A DNA stretch of 64,000 nt. Origin: Bradyrhizobium guangxiense (GTDB lineage Bacteria > Pseudomonadota > Alphaproteobacteria > Rhizobiales > Xanthobacteraceae). The stretch is from contig NZ_CP022219.1 in NCBI RefSeq assembly GCF_004114915.1, positions 3,626,501 to 3,690,500 of the forward strand. Reading direction: 5' to 3'. This document shows, in pieces, positions 1 through 9,613 of the stretch. Each line of letters opens with the position of its first letter. Position 1 is the first letter of the stretch. Made by a program: the position numbers and the translations under genes. The notes below the pieces were generated by a model. That model made no database searches. It saw only the letters and a program-made list of their open reading frames with translations, and was not told the DNA's origin.

Positions 1-1349
1 CCCTGCGCCAGCAGGCCTGCGATGATGCCGGACAGCACATCGCCGGCGCCGGCGGTGGCCAGCCAGGGCGGCGCGTTGACGGCGATGGTGGCGCGGCCGT
101 CGGGCGCGGCGATGGTGGTATCCGGCCCCTTCAGGAGCACGACGGCTCCGCAACGCTCGGCGGCGGCACGCACGCGCTCGAGCTTGGAGCGGCCGGGGTG
201 CTTGTTGCTGAGGTCGGAGAACAGGCGCGGAAACTCGCCCTCGTGCGGCGTCAGCACGACTGCATTGTCCTGTGACGACTTGATCGATTCGAACAGCCGC
301 TCGGGCTTTGCGGCAAAGCTGGTCAGCGCATCCGCATCCAGCACCAGATGCCGCTGCGCCGACAGCGCGGCGTGAACGAAGTCGCAGGTGCGTTCACCGA
401 CACCAGCGCCGGGGCCGATCATGCAGGTGTTGTAGCGCTTGTCGCCGAGCAGGTCGCCGAACTCGATCGCGGTGTCGACGGCGCGCACCATCACCGCAGT
501 CAGTGCGCTCGCATTGATCGCGAGCGCATCGCGTGGGCTCGCCAATGTCACAAGACCCGCACCGGCGCGCAGCGCGCCGCGTGCGGCGAGCCGCGCAGCA
601 CCGGTCGCCGCTGCATCGCCGGAGACCGCCAGCACGTGGCCGCGCGCATATTTGTGGCCGTCGATGCGCGGCACCGGGAAGGCGGCGCCCCAGACATCCG
701 GATCGTTCTCGAAGGTCTGCGGCGCGATCTCGTCCAGCACCTGCGGGTCGATGCCGATGTCGGCGACGCGCACGCGGCCGCAATGCATCCGGCCCGGCAG
801 CAGCAAATGTGCCGGCTTCTTGCGAAAGAAGGTGACGGTCTCGGCAGCATTCACGGCCGCGCCCATCACCGCCGCGCTGGTGCCGTTGATGCCGCTCGGC
901 AGGTCGACCGCGAGCACTAGCGCGCCATTGGCGTTGATCGCCTCGATCATCTCCCGTGCCTCGCCATCGACGGGGCGGCTGAGGCCCGCGCCGAACAGCG
1001 CATCGATGATCAGCGCAGGTCTTCCGATCGCCTGCGGATTGAACGGCAGCACCGGGTGCTTCCAGCCGCGCGCGGCGGACGCCGCATCGCCCTGCAGCTG
1101 CTCGCGCTCGCACATCAGGATCACCGAGCCCTCCCGCCCCTGGGCGGCGAGCTCGGCGGCTGCGACAAAACCGTCGCCACCATTGTTGCCGGGGCCAGCC
1201 ACGATCAGGATCGGCCCCTCCTCCACCAGCGCCTGGGCGGCCTCGGCGACCGCCTGGCCCGCGCTCAGCATCAGCTTGAAGCCGGGCGTGCCGGCCGCGA
1301 TGGTGAGCTGGTCCGCCCGCTGCATTTCGGCGTTGGTCAGAACTTCCAT
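1..1349 (-). CDS. nnrD: Bifunctional NAD(P)H-hydrate epimerase / ADP-dependent dehydratase, C-terminus cut by window edge
   Basis: Repairs hydrated NAD(P)H (NADHX/NADPHX): the N-terminal YjeF_N domain epimerises the R/S forms and the C-terminal ribokinase-like domain dehydrates the S form using ADP. Reading the minus strand from the ATG at 1349 gives an open frame of 449 codons to the window edge with no stop. It begins MEVLTNAEMQRADQL, has the nucleotide loop GPGNNGGDGFVAA near residue 53 and the kinase-like GAGDVLSGIIAG just before the edge. Only the last few dozen residues should be missing. It is divergent from glnB, with 381 bases between them. The translation was done by hand, so isolated residue errors are possible, but the family call is firm. 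Confidence 0.9.
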   Translation of the reverse strand, partial: MEVLTNAEMQRADQLTIAAGTPGFKLMLSAGQAVAEAAQALVEEGPILIVAGPGNNGGDGFVAAAELAAQGREGSVILMCEREQLQGDAASAARGWKHPVLPFNPQAIGRPALIIDALFGAGLSRPVDGEAREMIEAINANGALVLAVDLPSGINGTSAAVMGAAVNAAETVTFFRKKPAHLLLPGRMHCGRVRVADIGIDPQVLDEIAPQTFENDPDVWGAAFPVPRIDGHKYARGHVLAVSGDAAATGAARLAARGALRAGAGLVTLASPRDALAINASALTAVMVRAVDTAIEFGDLLGDKRYNTCMIGPGAGVGERTCDFVHAALSAQRHLVLDADALTSFAAKPERLFESIKSSQDNAVVLTPHEGEFPRLFSDLSNKHPGRSKLERVRAAAERCGAVVLLKGPDTTIAAPDGRATIAVNAPPWLATAGAGDVLSGIIAGLLAQ

Positions 1350-2069
<720 letters not shown>

Positions 2070-2220
2070 GCCGGGTGCTATCCCGCATTTTGCGACACTC
2101 CGACTAGAAATAAGGCTGCTTCGGCGGCCTGATTTCGTTTGTGCGGTCGCGCAAAACTCGCCCGAGCGAGAATAATTTTGCTCATCTAGAAACTGACCCG
2201 CAGAGCCAAAAGGGGTATGC

Positions 2221-3630
2221 ATGAAGACCGCCAAAGACGTCCTGAAATCGATCAAGGACAACGACGTCAAGTACGTCGACCTGCGCTTCACCGATCCGCG
2301 CGGCAAGTGGCAGCATGTGACGTTCGACGTCAGCATGATCGATGAAGACATCTTCGCCGAAGGGACGATGTTCGACGGCTCCTCGATCGCCGGCTGGAAG
2401 GCGATCAACGAGTCCGACATGTGCCTGATGCCCGACCCGGTCACCGCGACGATCGACCCGTTCTTCGCCGAGACCACCATGGTCATCACCTGCGACGTGC
2501 TCGAGCCGACCACCGGCGAGCCCTACAACCGCGACCCCCGCGGCATCGCCAAGAAGGCCGAGGCCATGGTGAAGTCGATGGGCGTGGGCGACAGCGTGTT
2601 CGTCGGCCCCGAAGCCGAGTTCTTCGTGTTCGACGACGTGCGCTATTCGTCCGACCCCTACAAGACCGGTTTCCGCCTCGATTCCTCCGAGCTGCCAACC
2701 AATTCCGACACCGAATATGAGGGCGGCAATCTCGGCCACCGCATCCGCACCAAGGGCGGCTACTTCCCGGTTCCGCCGCAGGATTCGGTGCAGGACATGC
2801 GCTCGGAGATGCTCGGCGCCATGGCCAAGATGGGCGTCAAGGTCGAGAAGCACCATCACGAGGTCGCGTCCGCCCAGCACGAGCTCGGCATGAAGTTCGA
2901 CACGCTGACGCTGATGGCCGACCACATGCAGATCTACAAGTACTGCATCCACCAGGTCGCCCACATCTACGGCAAGACCGCCACCTTCATGCCGAAGCCG
3001 GTCTATGGCGACAACGGCTCGGGCATGCACGTGCACCAGTCGATCTGGAAGGACGGCAAGCCGGTGTTCGCCGGCAACAAGTACGCCGACCTCTCGGAGA
3101 CCTGCCTCCACTATATCGGCGGCATCATCAAGCACGCCAAGGCGATCAACGCCTTCACCAACCCGTCGACCAACTCCTACAAGCGTCTGGTCCCGGGCTA
3201 TGAGGCTCCCGTGCTGCTCGCCTACTCCGCGCGCAACCGCTCCGCCTCCTGCCGCATCCCCTACACCGCTTCGCCGAAGGCCAAGCGCGTCGAGGTGCGC
3301 TTCCCCGATCCGATGGCCAACCCCTATCTCGGCTTCGCCGCGATGCTGATGGCCGGCCTCGACGGCATCAAGAACAAGATCGATCCGGGTCCGGCGATGG
3401 ACAAGGACCTCTACGACCTGCCGAAGGAAGAGCTGAAGCAGATCCCGACGGTGTGCGGTTCGCTCCGCGAGGCGCTCGAGAACCTCGACAAGGACCGCGG
3501 CTTCCTCAAGGCCGGCGGCGTGTTCGACGACGACTTCATCGACGCCTACATCGAGCTGAAGATGACCGAAGTCGCCCGCTTCGAGATGACCCCGCACCCG
3601 GTCGAGTTCGAGATGTACTATTCGGGCTAA
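2221..3630 (+). CDS. glnA: Glutamine synthetase type I
   Basis: ATP-dependent amidation of glutamate with ammonium, the entry point of nitrogen assimilation; a cytosolic dodecamer. The 469 residues match GSI-beta length. Visible landmarks are the beta-Grasp N-domain ([14 protein letters not shown]), the glutamate/metal motif ([12 protein letters not shown]), the ATP signature [15 protein letters not shown], the NRSASCRIP substrate loop and the adenylylation tyrosine in DLYDLP (about residue 398). The adenylylation site implies control by GlnE together with PII, whose gene is immediately upstream. A composite dispersed repeat begins in its stop codon, followed by a strong hairpin terminator. 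Confidence 0.98.
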   Translation: MKTAKDVLKSIKDNDVKYVDLRFTDPRGKWQHVTFDVSMIDEDIFAEGTMFDGSSIAGWKAINESDMCLMPDPVTATIDPFFAETTMVITCDVLEPTTGEPYNRDPRGIAKKAEAMVKSMGVGDSVFVGPEAEFFVFDDVRYSSDPYKTGFRLDSSELPTNSDTEYEGGNLGHRIRTKGGYFPVPPQDSVQDMRSEMLGAMAKMGVKVEKHHHEVASAQHELGMKFDTLTLMADHMQIYKYCIHQVAHIYGKTATFMPKPVYGDNGSGMHVHQSIWKDGKPVFAGNKYADLSETCLHYIGGIIKHAKAINAFTNPSTNSYKRLVPGYEAPVLLAYSARNRSASCRIPYTASPKAKRVEVRFPDPMANPYLGFAAMLMAGLDGIKNKIDPGPAMDKDLYDLPKEELKQIPTVCGSLREALENLDKDRGFLKAGGVFDDDFIDAYIELKMTEVARFEMTPHPVEFEMYYSG

Positions 3631-3730
3631 AGCATGATCCGGAAAAGTGCGAAGCGGTTTTCCGGAAAGATCATGCGCAAACAACAACATAAAGCGCGAT
3701 GACGTTTCATCTAAATCTCATCGCGCTTTA
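3629..3730. repeat. Composite double-palindrome dispersed repeat, copy 1
   Basis: Starts in the TAA of glnA. The first palindrome is AGCATGATC...GATCATGC (3631-3676), followed by an AAACAACAAC linker; the second is AAAGCGCGATGA...TCATCGCGCTTTA (3691-3730). A second copy with the same order and linker starts in the stop codon of the MarR gene at 40412. By eye about four fifths of the bases match. Probably a non-autonomous rhizobial intergenic repeat that can also act as a 3'-end hairpin. Confidence 0.85.
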
Positions 3731-3756
3731 GGCGGCCTGAACCGTCGCAACAAAAC

Positions 3757-3785
3757 AAAAGGCGCTTCCGATGGAAGCGCCTTTT
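3757..3785. terminator. Bidirectional intrinsic terminator between glnA and the asparaginase gene
   Basis: AAAAGGCGCTTCC-GAT-GGAAGCGCCTTTT: a 9-bp GC-rich stem with a 3-base loop, and A/T runs on both sides. It can terminate the converging glnA (+) and asparaginase (-) transcripts. Confidence 0.9.
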
Positions 3786-3804
3786 CGTTTTGGCAGGCCG
3801 GCCG

Positions 3805-4944
3805 CTACCACGTCGCCGTAAAAGCCTTCTGCAGCTCGGCCGGCGCCGTCACGCCGCCCGCGATCAGCAATTGGGTGAGCACGCGCGCCTTCTGCGGATT
3901 GAGGTCCTCGGACACCACGAAACCGTTCTTGTCGTCGTCGACCTCGACGTTGCGCGTCACGAAGCCGGACCGGACCCGCGTCGAGCGCACGACCATGATG
4001 CCCTTCTTCGCGGCCGCTTCGAGCGCATCGAGCGCAGTCTTCGAGGTATTGCCGTCGCCGACGCCGGCCAGCACGATGCCCTTGGCACCGTGCGAAATGG
4101 CGTCCTCGATCGGAACGGCGTCCATGTTGGCGTGCGAGTAGACGATCTCGACGCGCGGCAATTGCTCGCCCGCCGGGAGCGGATAGGTCGCACGCTTGAA
4201 CCCGGGAGCCTGCGCCATGAAACGAATGCCCCCGGCGGTGTCGACATAGCCGACAGGCCCGTCATTGGCGGAACTGAACGTCTCGATGCTGGTGGTGTTG
4301 GTCTTGGTGACGGAGCGCGCGCCTTGAATCTTGTCGTTCAGCACGGCCATCACGCCGCGCCCGCGCGAGCGCGGATCGGCCGCGACCTGCACGGCTTCGT
4401 AGAGATTGCCGGGACCGTCGGCGCTGACCGCCGTCGCCGGCCGCATCGAGCCGACGATCACCACTGGCTTGTCGCCGCGCACCACGTTGTCGAGAAAGAA
4501 CGCGGTCTCTTCGAGCGTGTCGGTGCCGTGGGTGATGACGACCCCGTCGGCCTCGTTCTTGTCGAAGGCCTCCTGGACACGGCGGGCCAGCGCAAACCAG
4601 ACCTTGTCGTTCATGTCCTGTGACCCAATCGACGAGATCTGCTCAGCGCTCAGCTTCGCCAGCTTGTCCAGTCCCGGCACCGACTGCATCAACTGCTCGC
4701 CCGTGATCTGGCCGGACTTGTAGGCGCCGGTCGCACGCGCGTCGGCCTGGCCCGCGATAGTGCCGCCGGTCGCAAGCACGAGAACGCGCGGCAGATTGGC
4801 GGGGGAGGCATCCTTGCCCGGCTCTGCAGCCTGCGCCGAGACGCCGATGCTGCCGGACCAGAGCGCGAAAGACATCAATGGAATGGCAAGTCTCGAGACC
4901 CGGCCGGGCCGGTGACGTGCTGATCTGACGGCGTCGCTGATCAT
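3805..4944 (-). CDS. Type II (periplasmic) L-asparaginase
   Basis: Hydrolyses L-asparagine (and usually some glutamine) to aspartate and ammonium. The start at 4944 (MISDAVRSARHR...) is preferred over the upstream frame because AGGAGGA lies about eight bases upstream; it gives 379 residues. An N-terminal hydrophobic stretch ending ...GVSAQA looks like a Sec signal peptide, so the enzyme should be exported. Catalytic motifs are intact: ATGGTIAG (first threonine), HGTDTLEETAFF (second threonine-aspartate pair) and GARSVTKTNT (lysine). Single-gene unit, convergent with glnA; the nitrogen link to glnBA is positional only. Confidence 0.94.
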   Translation of the reverse strand: MISDAVRSARHRPGRVSRLAIPLMSFALWSGSIGVSAQAAEPGKDASPANLPRVLVLATGGTIAGQADARATGAYKSGQITGEQLMQSVPGLDKLAKLSAEQISSIGSQDMNDKVWFALARRVQEAFDKNEADGVVITHGTDTLEETAFFLDNVVRGDKPVVIVGSMRPATAVSADGPGNLYEAVQVAADPRSRGRGVMAVLNDKIQGARSVTKTNTTSIETFSSANDGPVGYVDTAGGIRFMAQAPGFKRATYPLPAGEQLPRVEIVYSHANMDAVPIEDAISHGAKGIVLAGVGDGNTSKTALDALEAAAKKGIMVVRSTRVRSGFVTRNVEVDDDKNGFVVSEDLNPQKARVLTQLLIAGGVTAPAELQKAFTATW

Positions 4945-5097
4945 CGAATATCCTCCTGCTGTCCCGGGCAAGCTATTCGAAACCGCGCAATTGGGCCGAA
5001 GATGGGCAGCCGCACGCAGGACGGGCAGAGCCGTCGCAGGACATCATCTTGCCGATCGCGTCGCGATGGGCCCTGCTCTGCTCTACCCGCCAGACGG

Positions 5098-5361
5098 CTA
5101 CGGCCTCGGTCTCGCGATCCGCAGCCCGTCCGTCCCGATCGCACCGAACGTGCCGGCGATGATCTCGGCTGTCGGTTGCATCCCGCCCAGCGACCAGTGC
5201 GAAGGCTCCTGCTCCTCGATCCTGACCCAGACGTTGCGGCGGAATTCCACATTGCCCTGCCCTTCGACCTCGACCAGCAAATCGGTGACGCGTTCGAGCA
5301 ACTGCTTCTTCTGCGCCGCATCCAGGATGCCGCGGACGGTGGAAATGGTGACGTAAGGCAT
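5098..5361 (-). CDS. 4-oxalocrotonate tautomerase-like protein
   Basis: Small enzyme of the tautomerase superfamily. The frame is open for 35 codons upstream, but the start at 5361 yields MPYVTISTVRGILD, placing Pro at position 2 so that removal of Met exposes the catalytic N-terminal proline. That decides the start. 87 residues, slightly longer than classical 62-residue 4-OT. A basic Arg pair (EFRRNVWVRI) resembles the family's substrate-binding arginines. Divergent from the GlxA-like regulator, with 155 bases between the starts, so it may be that regulator's target. The physiological substrate is unknown. Confidence 0.85.
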   Translation of the reverse strand: MPYVTISTVRGILDAAQKKQLLERVTDLLVEVEGQGNVEFRRNVWVRIEEQEPSHWSLGGMQPTAEIIAGTFGAIGTDGLRIARPRP

Positions 5362-5516
5362 TGTCTCTCTCCAATCATGTCGTGTGACGACGGTGCGCAG
5401 ATTGACCTGATCGTGACCGGCGAGGCAGTGGCGGATAAGACAGAGATCAGGCAATTTCCGCCACACGCCCGCACCCCCGATCCGATAGGATGCACCACGT
5501 CCTGCCCGGAGGTCTC

Positions 5517-6494
5517 ATGAAGCTCGCTATTCTGGCGGTGGAAGGCTGCATGCACTCGGCGATATCAGGCGTCGCCGACATCCTGTCGCTCGCCGACCAC
5601 GTGATGCAACAGAGCGGCGCAAAAGCCCGCTTCAGCTGGCAGACGCTCTCGCTCGACGGCAGGCCGGTGCGCGCCGGCGGCGGCCAGATGGTCGCGGTCG
5701 ATGGCGCCATCGCACAACGCGGACGCTTCGACGCGATCCTCGTCCCCGGCAACCTCGTCGATCATGTCACTGCGGAGCGGCTGCAACCGCAATATGCCCG
5801 CGCCGGCGCCTGGCTCCGGCAGCAGCATGCGAACGGGCGGCTGATCGGCGCCTTCTGCAGCGGCGTGTTCCTGCTGGCCGGAGCCGGCCTGCTCGACAAC
5901 CGCCGCGCCACCATCACCTGGTGGCTGCAAGGCGAGTTGCGGCAGCGTCACCCCACGATCGACCTCGCCGCCGACGCCGTCATCACGGTTGCGGACCGCA
6001 TCGTCTGCGCCGCCGGCCCGATGTCGTGGGTCGATCTCCTGCTCAGACTGATCGAGATGGTCGAGGGCAAGCAGACCGCAAAACTATGCGCGGACTACGT
6101 CGTCATCGACACAGCGCAGCGCAGCCAGTCGATCTTCATGCCGGTCGGCTATCTGCTGTCGCAAGACCCACTGCTGACCAAGGCCGACCTCCTGGTTCGC
6201 CGCACCGGCAAGGCCCCGATGACGGTCAAGCGCCTTGCCGGTGAGCTCGGCCTCAGTGAGCGCACGCTGAATCGGAAGTTTCAGGAGCTCACGCACGAGC
6301 CGCCGCAAGCCTTCATCATGCGCCGCCGCTTCGAGCACGCGCGCACGCTGTTGGAGACGACGACGCAGCCGATCAAGGCCATCGCACGCGCGACCGGCTA
6401 CGAGGACGAGAGCAGCTTTCGTAAGGCGTTCCGGAAATTGACGCTGATGTCACCGCAGGCCTATCGCGCGCGACGGATGGAGCGGACGATGTGA
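5517..6494 (+). CDS. GlxA-family AraC-type transcriptional regulator (DJ-1/PfpI + HTH_18)
   Basis: 325 residues from the ATG at 5517, which follows CGGAGG closely. Residues 1-190 form a DJ-1/PfpI-like sensor domain, with the cysteine elbow GAFCSGVFLLAGAGLL near residue 115. Residues about 220-320 are an AraC DNA-binding domain with two helix-turn-helices (LAGELGLSERTLNRKF and IKAIARATGYEDESSFRKAF). Members such as GlxA, CdhR and ArgR regulate uptake and catabolism of small amines or amino acids. Divergent from the tautomerase gene; the TRAP transporter pair lies convergently downstream. The ligand cannot be predicted. Confidence 0.9.
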   Translation: MKLAILAVEGCMHSAISGVADILSLADHVMQQSGAKARFSWQTLSLDGRPVRAGGGQMVAVDGAIAQRGRFDAILVPGNLVDHVTAERLQPQYARAGAWLRQQHANGRLIGAFCSGVFLLAGAGLLDNRRATITWWLQGELRQRHPTIDLAADAVITVADRIVCAAGPMSWVDLLLRLIEMVEGKQTAKLCADYVVIDTAQRSQSIFMPVGYLLSQDPLLTKADLLVRRTGKAPMTVKRLAGELGLSERTLNRKFQELTHEPPQAFIMRRRFEHARTLLETTTQPIKAIARATGYEDESSFRKAFRKLTLMSPQAYRARRMERTM

Positions 6495-6618
6495 GGCATT
6501 TTGGCGCCGTCCGCTTTCGTTCCGCATTCGACTCCACTTCGTTCTCAAAGAACAAATCAGAGCCGAGAAAATCAGAGCGGACCAATTCCTACTGATTGGT
6601 TTATCCCAGGCACAATCC

Positions 6619-8223
6619 TCAATCCTTCGGCTGGCCGAAATCGAGCGGCGGCGGCAGCTCGACGTCCGGAATCTCGATCTTGATCTTGTCCAGATCCACC
6701 TTCCTAGGAGCGTCCAGCAGCCCGGTGACGGTGATCGGGAATGCGATGACAATCGCAACCATGATCGCCTGCAGACCGATCCAGGGCATCGCGCCCCAGT
6801 AGATGTCCGAACTCTTGACCTCCTTCGGCGCCACACCCCGCAGGTAGAACAGGGCGAAGCCGAAGGGAGGATGCAGGAAGGAGGTCTGCATGTTGACGCA
6901 GAGCATGACACCGAACCAGATCAAGGCGGCATCCGCCCCCACGACGGGCGCGAGCAGCTTCTGCGCGATCGGCGCGATCATCGGAATGATGATGAAGGCG
7001 ATCTCGAAGAAATCGAGGAAGAAGGCAATGAAGAAGATGAACAGGTTCATGAAGATCAGGAAGCCCCAGACGCCGCCGGGGAGCGATGTCAGCATGTGCT
7101 CCAGCCAGACACCGCCGTTGCAACCGAGAAAGACGATCGAAAAGCAGGTCGATCCGATCAGGATGAACGTCACCATGCAGGTGATGCGCATGGTGGTCTC
7201 GTAGCCCTGCTTGACCAGGATGCGCAGGTCCGGGATCCTGGCTGCCTCGATGCAGACCCAGGCAACCGCGAGATAGGCGATCGCGAAGGCGATCTTGAAC
7301 GCCAGATTCGGCGTGAAGTAGATGCCGATGATGGTGCCGACACCGGCCGCCGCGACGCCGACGAGCAGCACCTTGTGGCCGGCCGAGCTGAAATCCTTGT
7401 GATGGATGACCGCGAGGACGATCGCGCCGACTGCGCCCATCGCACCTGCTTCGGTCGGCGTGGCAAGGCCCAGCATCATCGTGCCGAGCACGACGAAGAT
7501 CAGGACGGCGGACGGGATGATGCCTAAGAGGCACTTGCGCCAGAGCGCCCAGCCCTTGAGCGTCCTCGCTTCCTTCGGCACCGCCGGCACGTGGCCCGGC
7601 TTGATCACGCTCAGAGCAAACGTGTAGCCCGCAAACAGTGCGATTTGAAGGATCGATGGGCCCCAGGCGCCGAGATACATGTCACCGACCGACTTCCCGA
7701 GCTGGTCCGCAAGCACGATCAGAACCAGCGAGGGAGGCACCAGCTGGGTAATGGTCCCGGAGGCCGCAAGCACACCGGTGATGTAGCGCATGTTGTAGCC
7801 ATAGCGGATCATCACCGGCATCGAGATCAGCGCCATCGCGATCACCTGCGCCGCCACGGTGCCTGTGATGGCACCGAGGATGAAGCCGACGATGATCACG
7901 GAATAGCCGAGACCGCCGCGAACGGGGCCGAACAGCTGCCCCATTGAATCCAGCATGTCCTCAGCGAGGCCGCATCGCTCCAGGATCGCGCCCATGAATG
8001 TGAAGAATGGAATGGCCAGCAGCAGCTCGTTTGCGAGAACGCTGCCGTAGATTCGTTCCGGGATCGCCTGAAGGAAGCTGAAGCCGAAGAATCCTTCGTG
8101 GATCGCGAGAAATCCGAACGACAGCCCGAGAGCGGCCAGCGTGAAGGCGACCGGATATCCGATCAGCATGGCCAGGACCAGCCCGCCGAACATCAGCGGC
8201 GGCATCATCTCGATCGTGATCAT
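6619..8223 (-). CDS. TRAP transporter large permease (DctM/SiaM-like)
   Basis: The 12-TM, sodium-coupled large subunit of a TRAP transporter, which imports organic or sialic-type acids delivered by a periplasmic binding protein. 534 residues, longer than classical DctM (about 430), as in the subgroup with an extended mid region. Hydrophobic segments run throughout, with typical motifs such as LLAIPFFTFMGAILERCGLA, PPSLVLIVLADQLG and ATPTEAGAMGAVGA. Its ATG overlaps the stop of the small permease gene by four bases (ATGA), so the two are translationally coupled. No binding-protein gene flanks the pair. Confidence 0.95.
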   Translation of the reverse strand: MITIEMMPPLMFGGLVLAMLIGYPVAFTLAALGLSFGFLAIHEGFFGFSFLQAIPERIYGSVLANELLLAIPFFTFMGAILERCGLAEDMLDSMGQLFGPVRGGLGYSVIIVGFILGAITGTVAAQVIAMALISMPVMIRYGYNMRYITGVLAASGTITQLVPPSLVLIVLADQLGKSVGDMYLGAWGPSILQIALFAGYTFALSVIKPGHVPAVPKEARTLKGWALWRKCLLGIIPSAVLIFVVLGTMMLGLATPTEAGAMGAVGAIVLAVIHHKDFSSAGHKVLLVGVAAAGVGTIIGIYFTPNLAFKIAFAIAYLAVAWVCIEAARIPDLRILVKQGYETTMRITCMVTFILIGSTCFSIVFLGCNGGVWLEHMLTSLPGGVWGFLIFMNLFIFFIAFFLDFFEIAFIIIPMIAPIAQKLLAPVVGADAALIWFGVMLCVNMQTSFLHPPFGFALFYLRGVAPKEVKSSDIYWGAMPWIGLQAIMVAIVIAFPITVTGLLDAPRKVDLDKIKIEIPDVELPPPLDFGQPKD

Positions 8224-8759
8224 TGGGTCGGCCGCTCGTATTTCGCATCGATGGTGACTTCACCGCGCAAGGCCGCCGCTCGCTTGATCGCTTCCGAAAC
8301 GCCTTGCAATGCCACCATGAAGAAGCCTGCCGGCAGGACAAACTTGATCGGCCACCGCAGGAGGCCGCCGGCATTGTTCGACATTTCGCCGATGATGAAC
8401 GAGTTGTAGAACATCGCCCATGACAGGTAGCTGAGGAGCAGGCACGCCGGGACGAGGAAAACCAAAGTCCCGATCAGGTCCAGCCACAGCTGGCCGCGTT
8501 CGGACAGCATGAGGTAGACGATTTCGACGCGGACATGCTCGTTGCGCTTGAAGGTATAGGACGAGCCGAACATCACGATGACGGCGAACATATACCACTG
8601 CGTCTCGAGCCAGCTGTTGGAGCTGTAGCTGAAGGCATACCGGATCATCGCATTTGCAGCGCTGACCACGCAGGCGGCAAGCACCAGGATGTTGCAGACG
8701 TTGCCGACCTTTTCATTCAGCCAGTCGATAGCTGTACTTACCGCCAACAATGGGCGCAT
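8220..8759 (-). CDS. TRAP transporter small permease (DctQ-like)
   Basis: Four-TM small subunit that pairs with the large permease in the inner membrane. The frame is open up to 8810, but MRPLLAVSTAIDWLNEKVG at 8759 resembles the usual N-terminus of this subgroup; the start is not certain. About 179 residues with membrane segments near NILVLAACVVSAANAMIRY, WYMFAVIVMFGSSYTF, LIGTLVFLVPACLLLSYLSW and FVLPAGFFMVAL. The positively charged RNEHVRVEI loop is typical. Overlaps the large permease start by four bases. Confidence 0.88.
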   Translation of the reverse strand: MRPLLAVSTAIDWLNEKVGNVCNILVLAACVVSAANAMIRYAFSYSSNSWLETQWYMFAVIVMFGSSYTFKRNEHVRVEIVYLMLSERGQLWLDLIGTLVFLVPACLLLSYLSWAMFYNSFIIGEMSNNAGGLLRWPIKFVLPAGFFMVALQGVSEAIKRAAALRGEVTIDAKYERPTQ

Positions 8760-9070
8760 CGATGCCGTTTCCCCGCTCGCTGAGTGCTGAGCCCAAACGA
8801 GCAGGACCATGGCGCTGCGTCAGCAGCCATCCATTTCTGCGCGGGAGCTAGTCCACCCCTCCTGATGCTTCCGCCCGTTCTTGTTGTCGGTTTTTGGCAA
8901 GACATGTTCAGGTCTCACCCGCCGCGCGAAGCGAGGGCAGCTTTACCGTCCGCCAATTCCGGGTCAACAGGAAAATGGACAGTTGGCTGCAGCAAGGTTT
9001 GAATAGAGTCGCGGCTCTCGCCCCGCTGCAGGTCGCCATGTCTTTCCCGCCTCGAAGCGTCGAGGCGGGC
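8760..9070. other. Intergenic region upstream of the TRAP genes
   Basis: 311 bases with no supported gene; it should contain the TRAP operon promoter. The only clear structure is the hairpin at 9046-9069. I specifically looked for a TRAP solute-binding protein gene here and found none. Confidence 0.5.
9046..9069 (-). terminator. Hairpin directly after the small gene at 9071
   Basis: A perfect 10-bp inverted repeat CCCGCCTCGA-AGCG-TCGAGGCGGG lies one base past the stop of the minus-strand gene ending at 9071. The expected T-run is missing, so termination is plausible rather than shown. Confidence 0.45.
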
Positions 9071-9307
9071 CTAACCCTCGACGTCGTACTGCTTGCAGAG
9101 GTGATCACCGATCTGGACGAGCATGGCGACGCATTCGGGGTAGCCGGGCCGATCCGAGGTGGCCCGATCTGCGCTCGCCCGAAACTCCCAGGAATTCCCG
9201 TCGCGGAGGATGGAGATCGTCATTCCATCGGGACAGTCGGCGTGAACCTTCAACTCGGCCCTTGCCATGGCGATGAGTTCGCTCTCGGTCTTCACCGGTC
9301 TGCTCAT
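9071..9307 (-). CDS. Small hypothetical protein
   Basis: 78 residues beginning MSRPVKTESELIAMARAEL. The start at 9307 is chosen because GGAGGA lies nine bases upstream; the longer open frame lacks such a site. No signal peptide or membrane segment. The composition is mixed alpha/beta with two cysteines (HADCPDGM, YPECVAML). I do not recognise a family with certainty; it reads like the short soluble hypothetical proteins common in Bradyrhizobium. Stands alone, followed by a hairpin. Confidence 0.7.
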   Translation of the reverse strand: MSRPVKTESELIAMARAELKVHADCPDGMTISILRDGNSWEFRASADRATSDRPGYPECVAMLVQIGDHLCKQYDVEG

Positions 9308-9613
9308 GAAGTCATCCTCCGTCTTGGGACAGAACGCCACCCCATCAAACCAATCTTTCCCGATAAGTCGTCTCCCGGCATTGGGATAGCGCAATACGTG
9401 CCGGGCTGCGTTGGTCACCTAAAGATCAGGGCATCTCGCAAGGCGTCGAAGACACCAGCCCTCGGCACGAAATACTCACGCTTCAGAATTCTGATCTGTG
9501 ACGGACGCGGCGAGAGCGTGCCTGAAGCCCTCTCTGTGCACGCAGCTACGCCGGGTTCGGCTCGGCGCGGCAGCGCAAGAACGCTGCAGCGCGTCCGGGA
9601 CAACGCGCGTGCC
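9308..9613. other. Intergenic region
   Basis: 306 bases with no supported coding or RNA gene. Open frames here lack ribosome-binding sites and plausible composition. Confidence 0.4.

Noticed and set aside
2182..3690. 502-codon minus-strand frame opposite glnA
   Set aside because: Antisense shadow of a strongly conserved gene; its His/Val/Glu-rich sequence is not protein-like.
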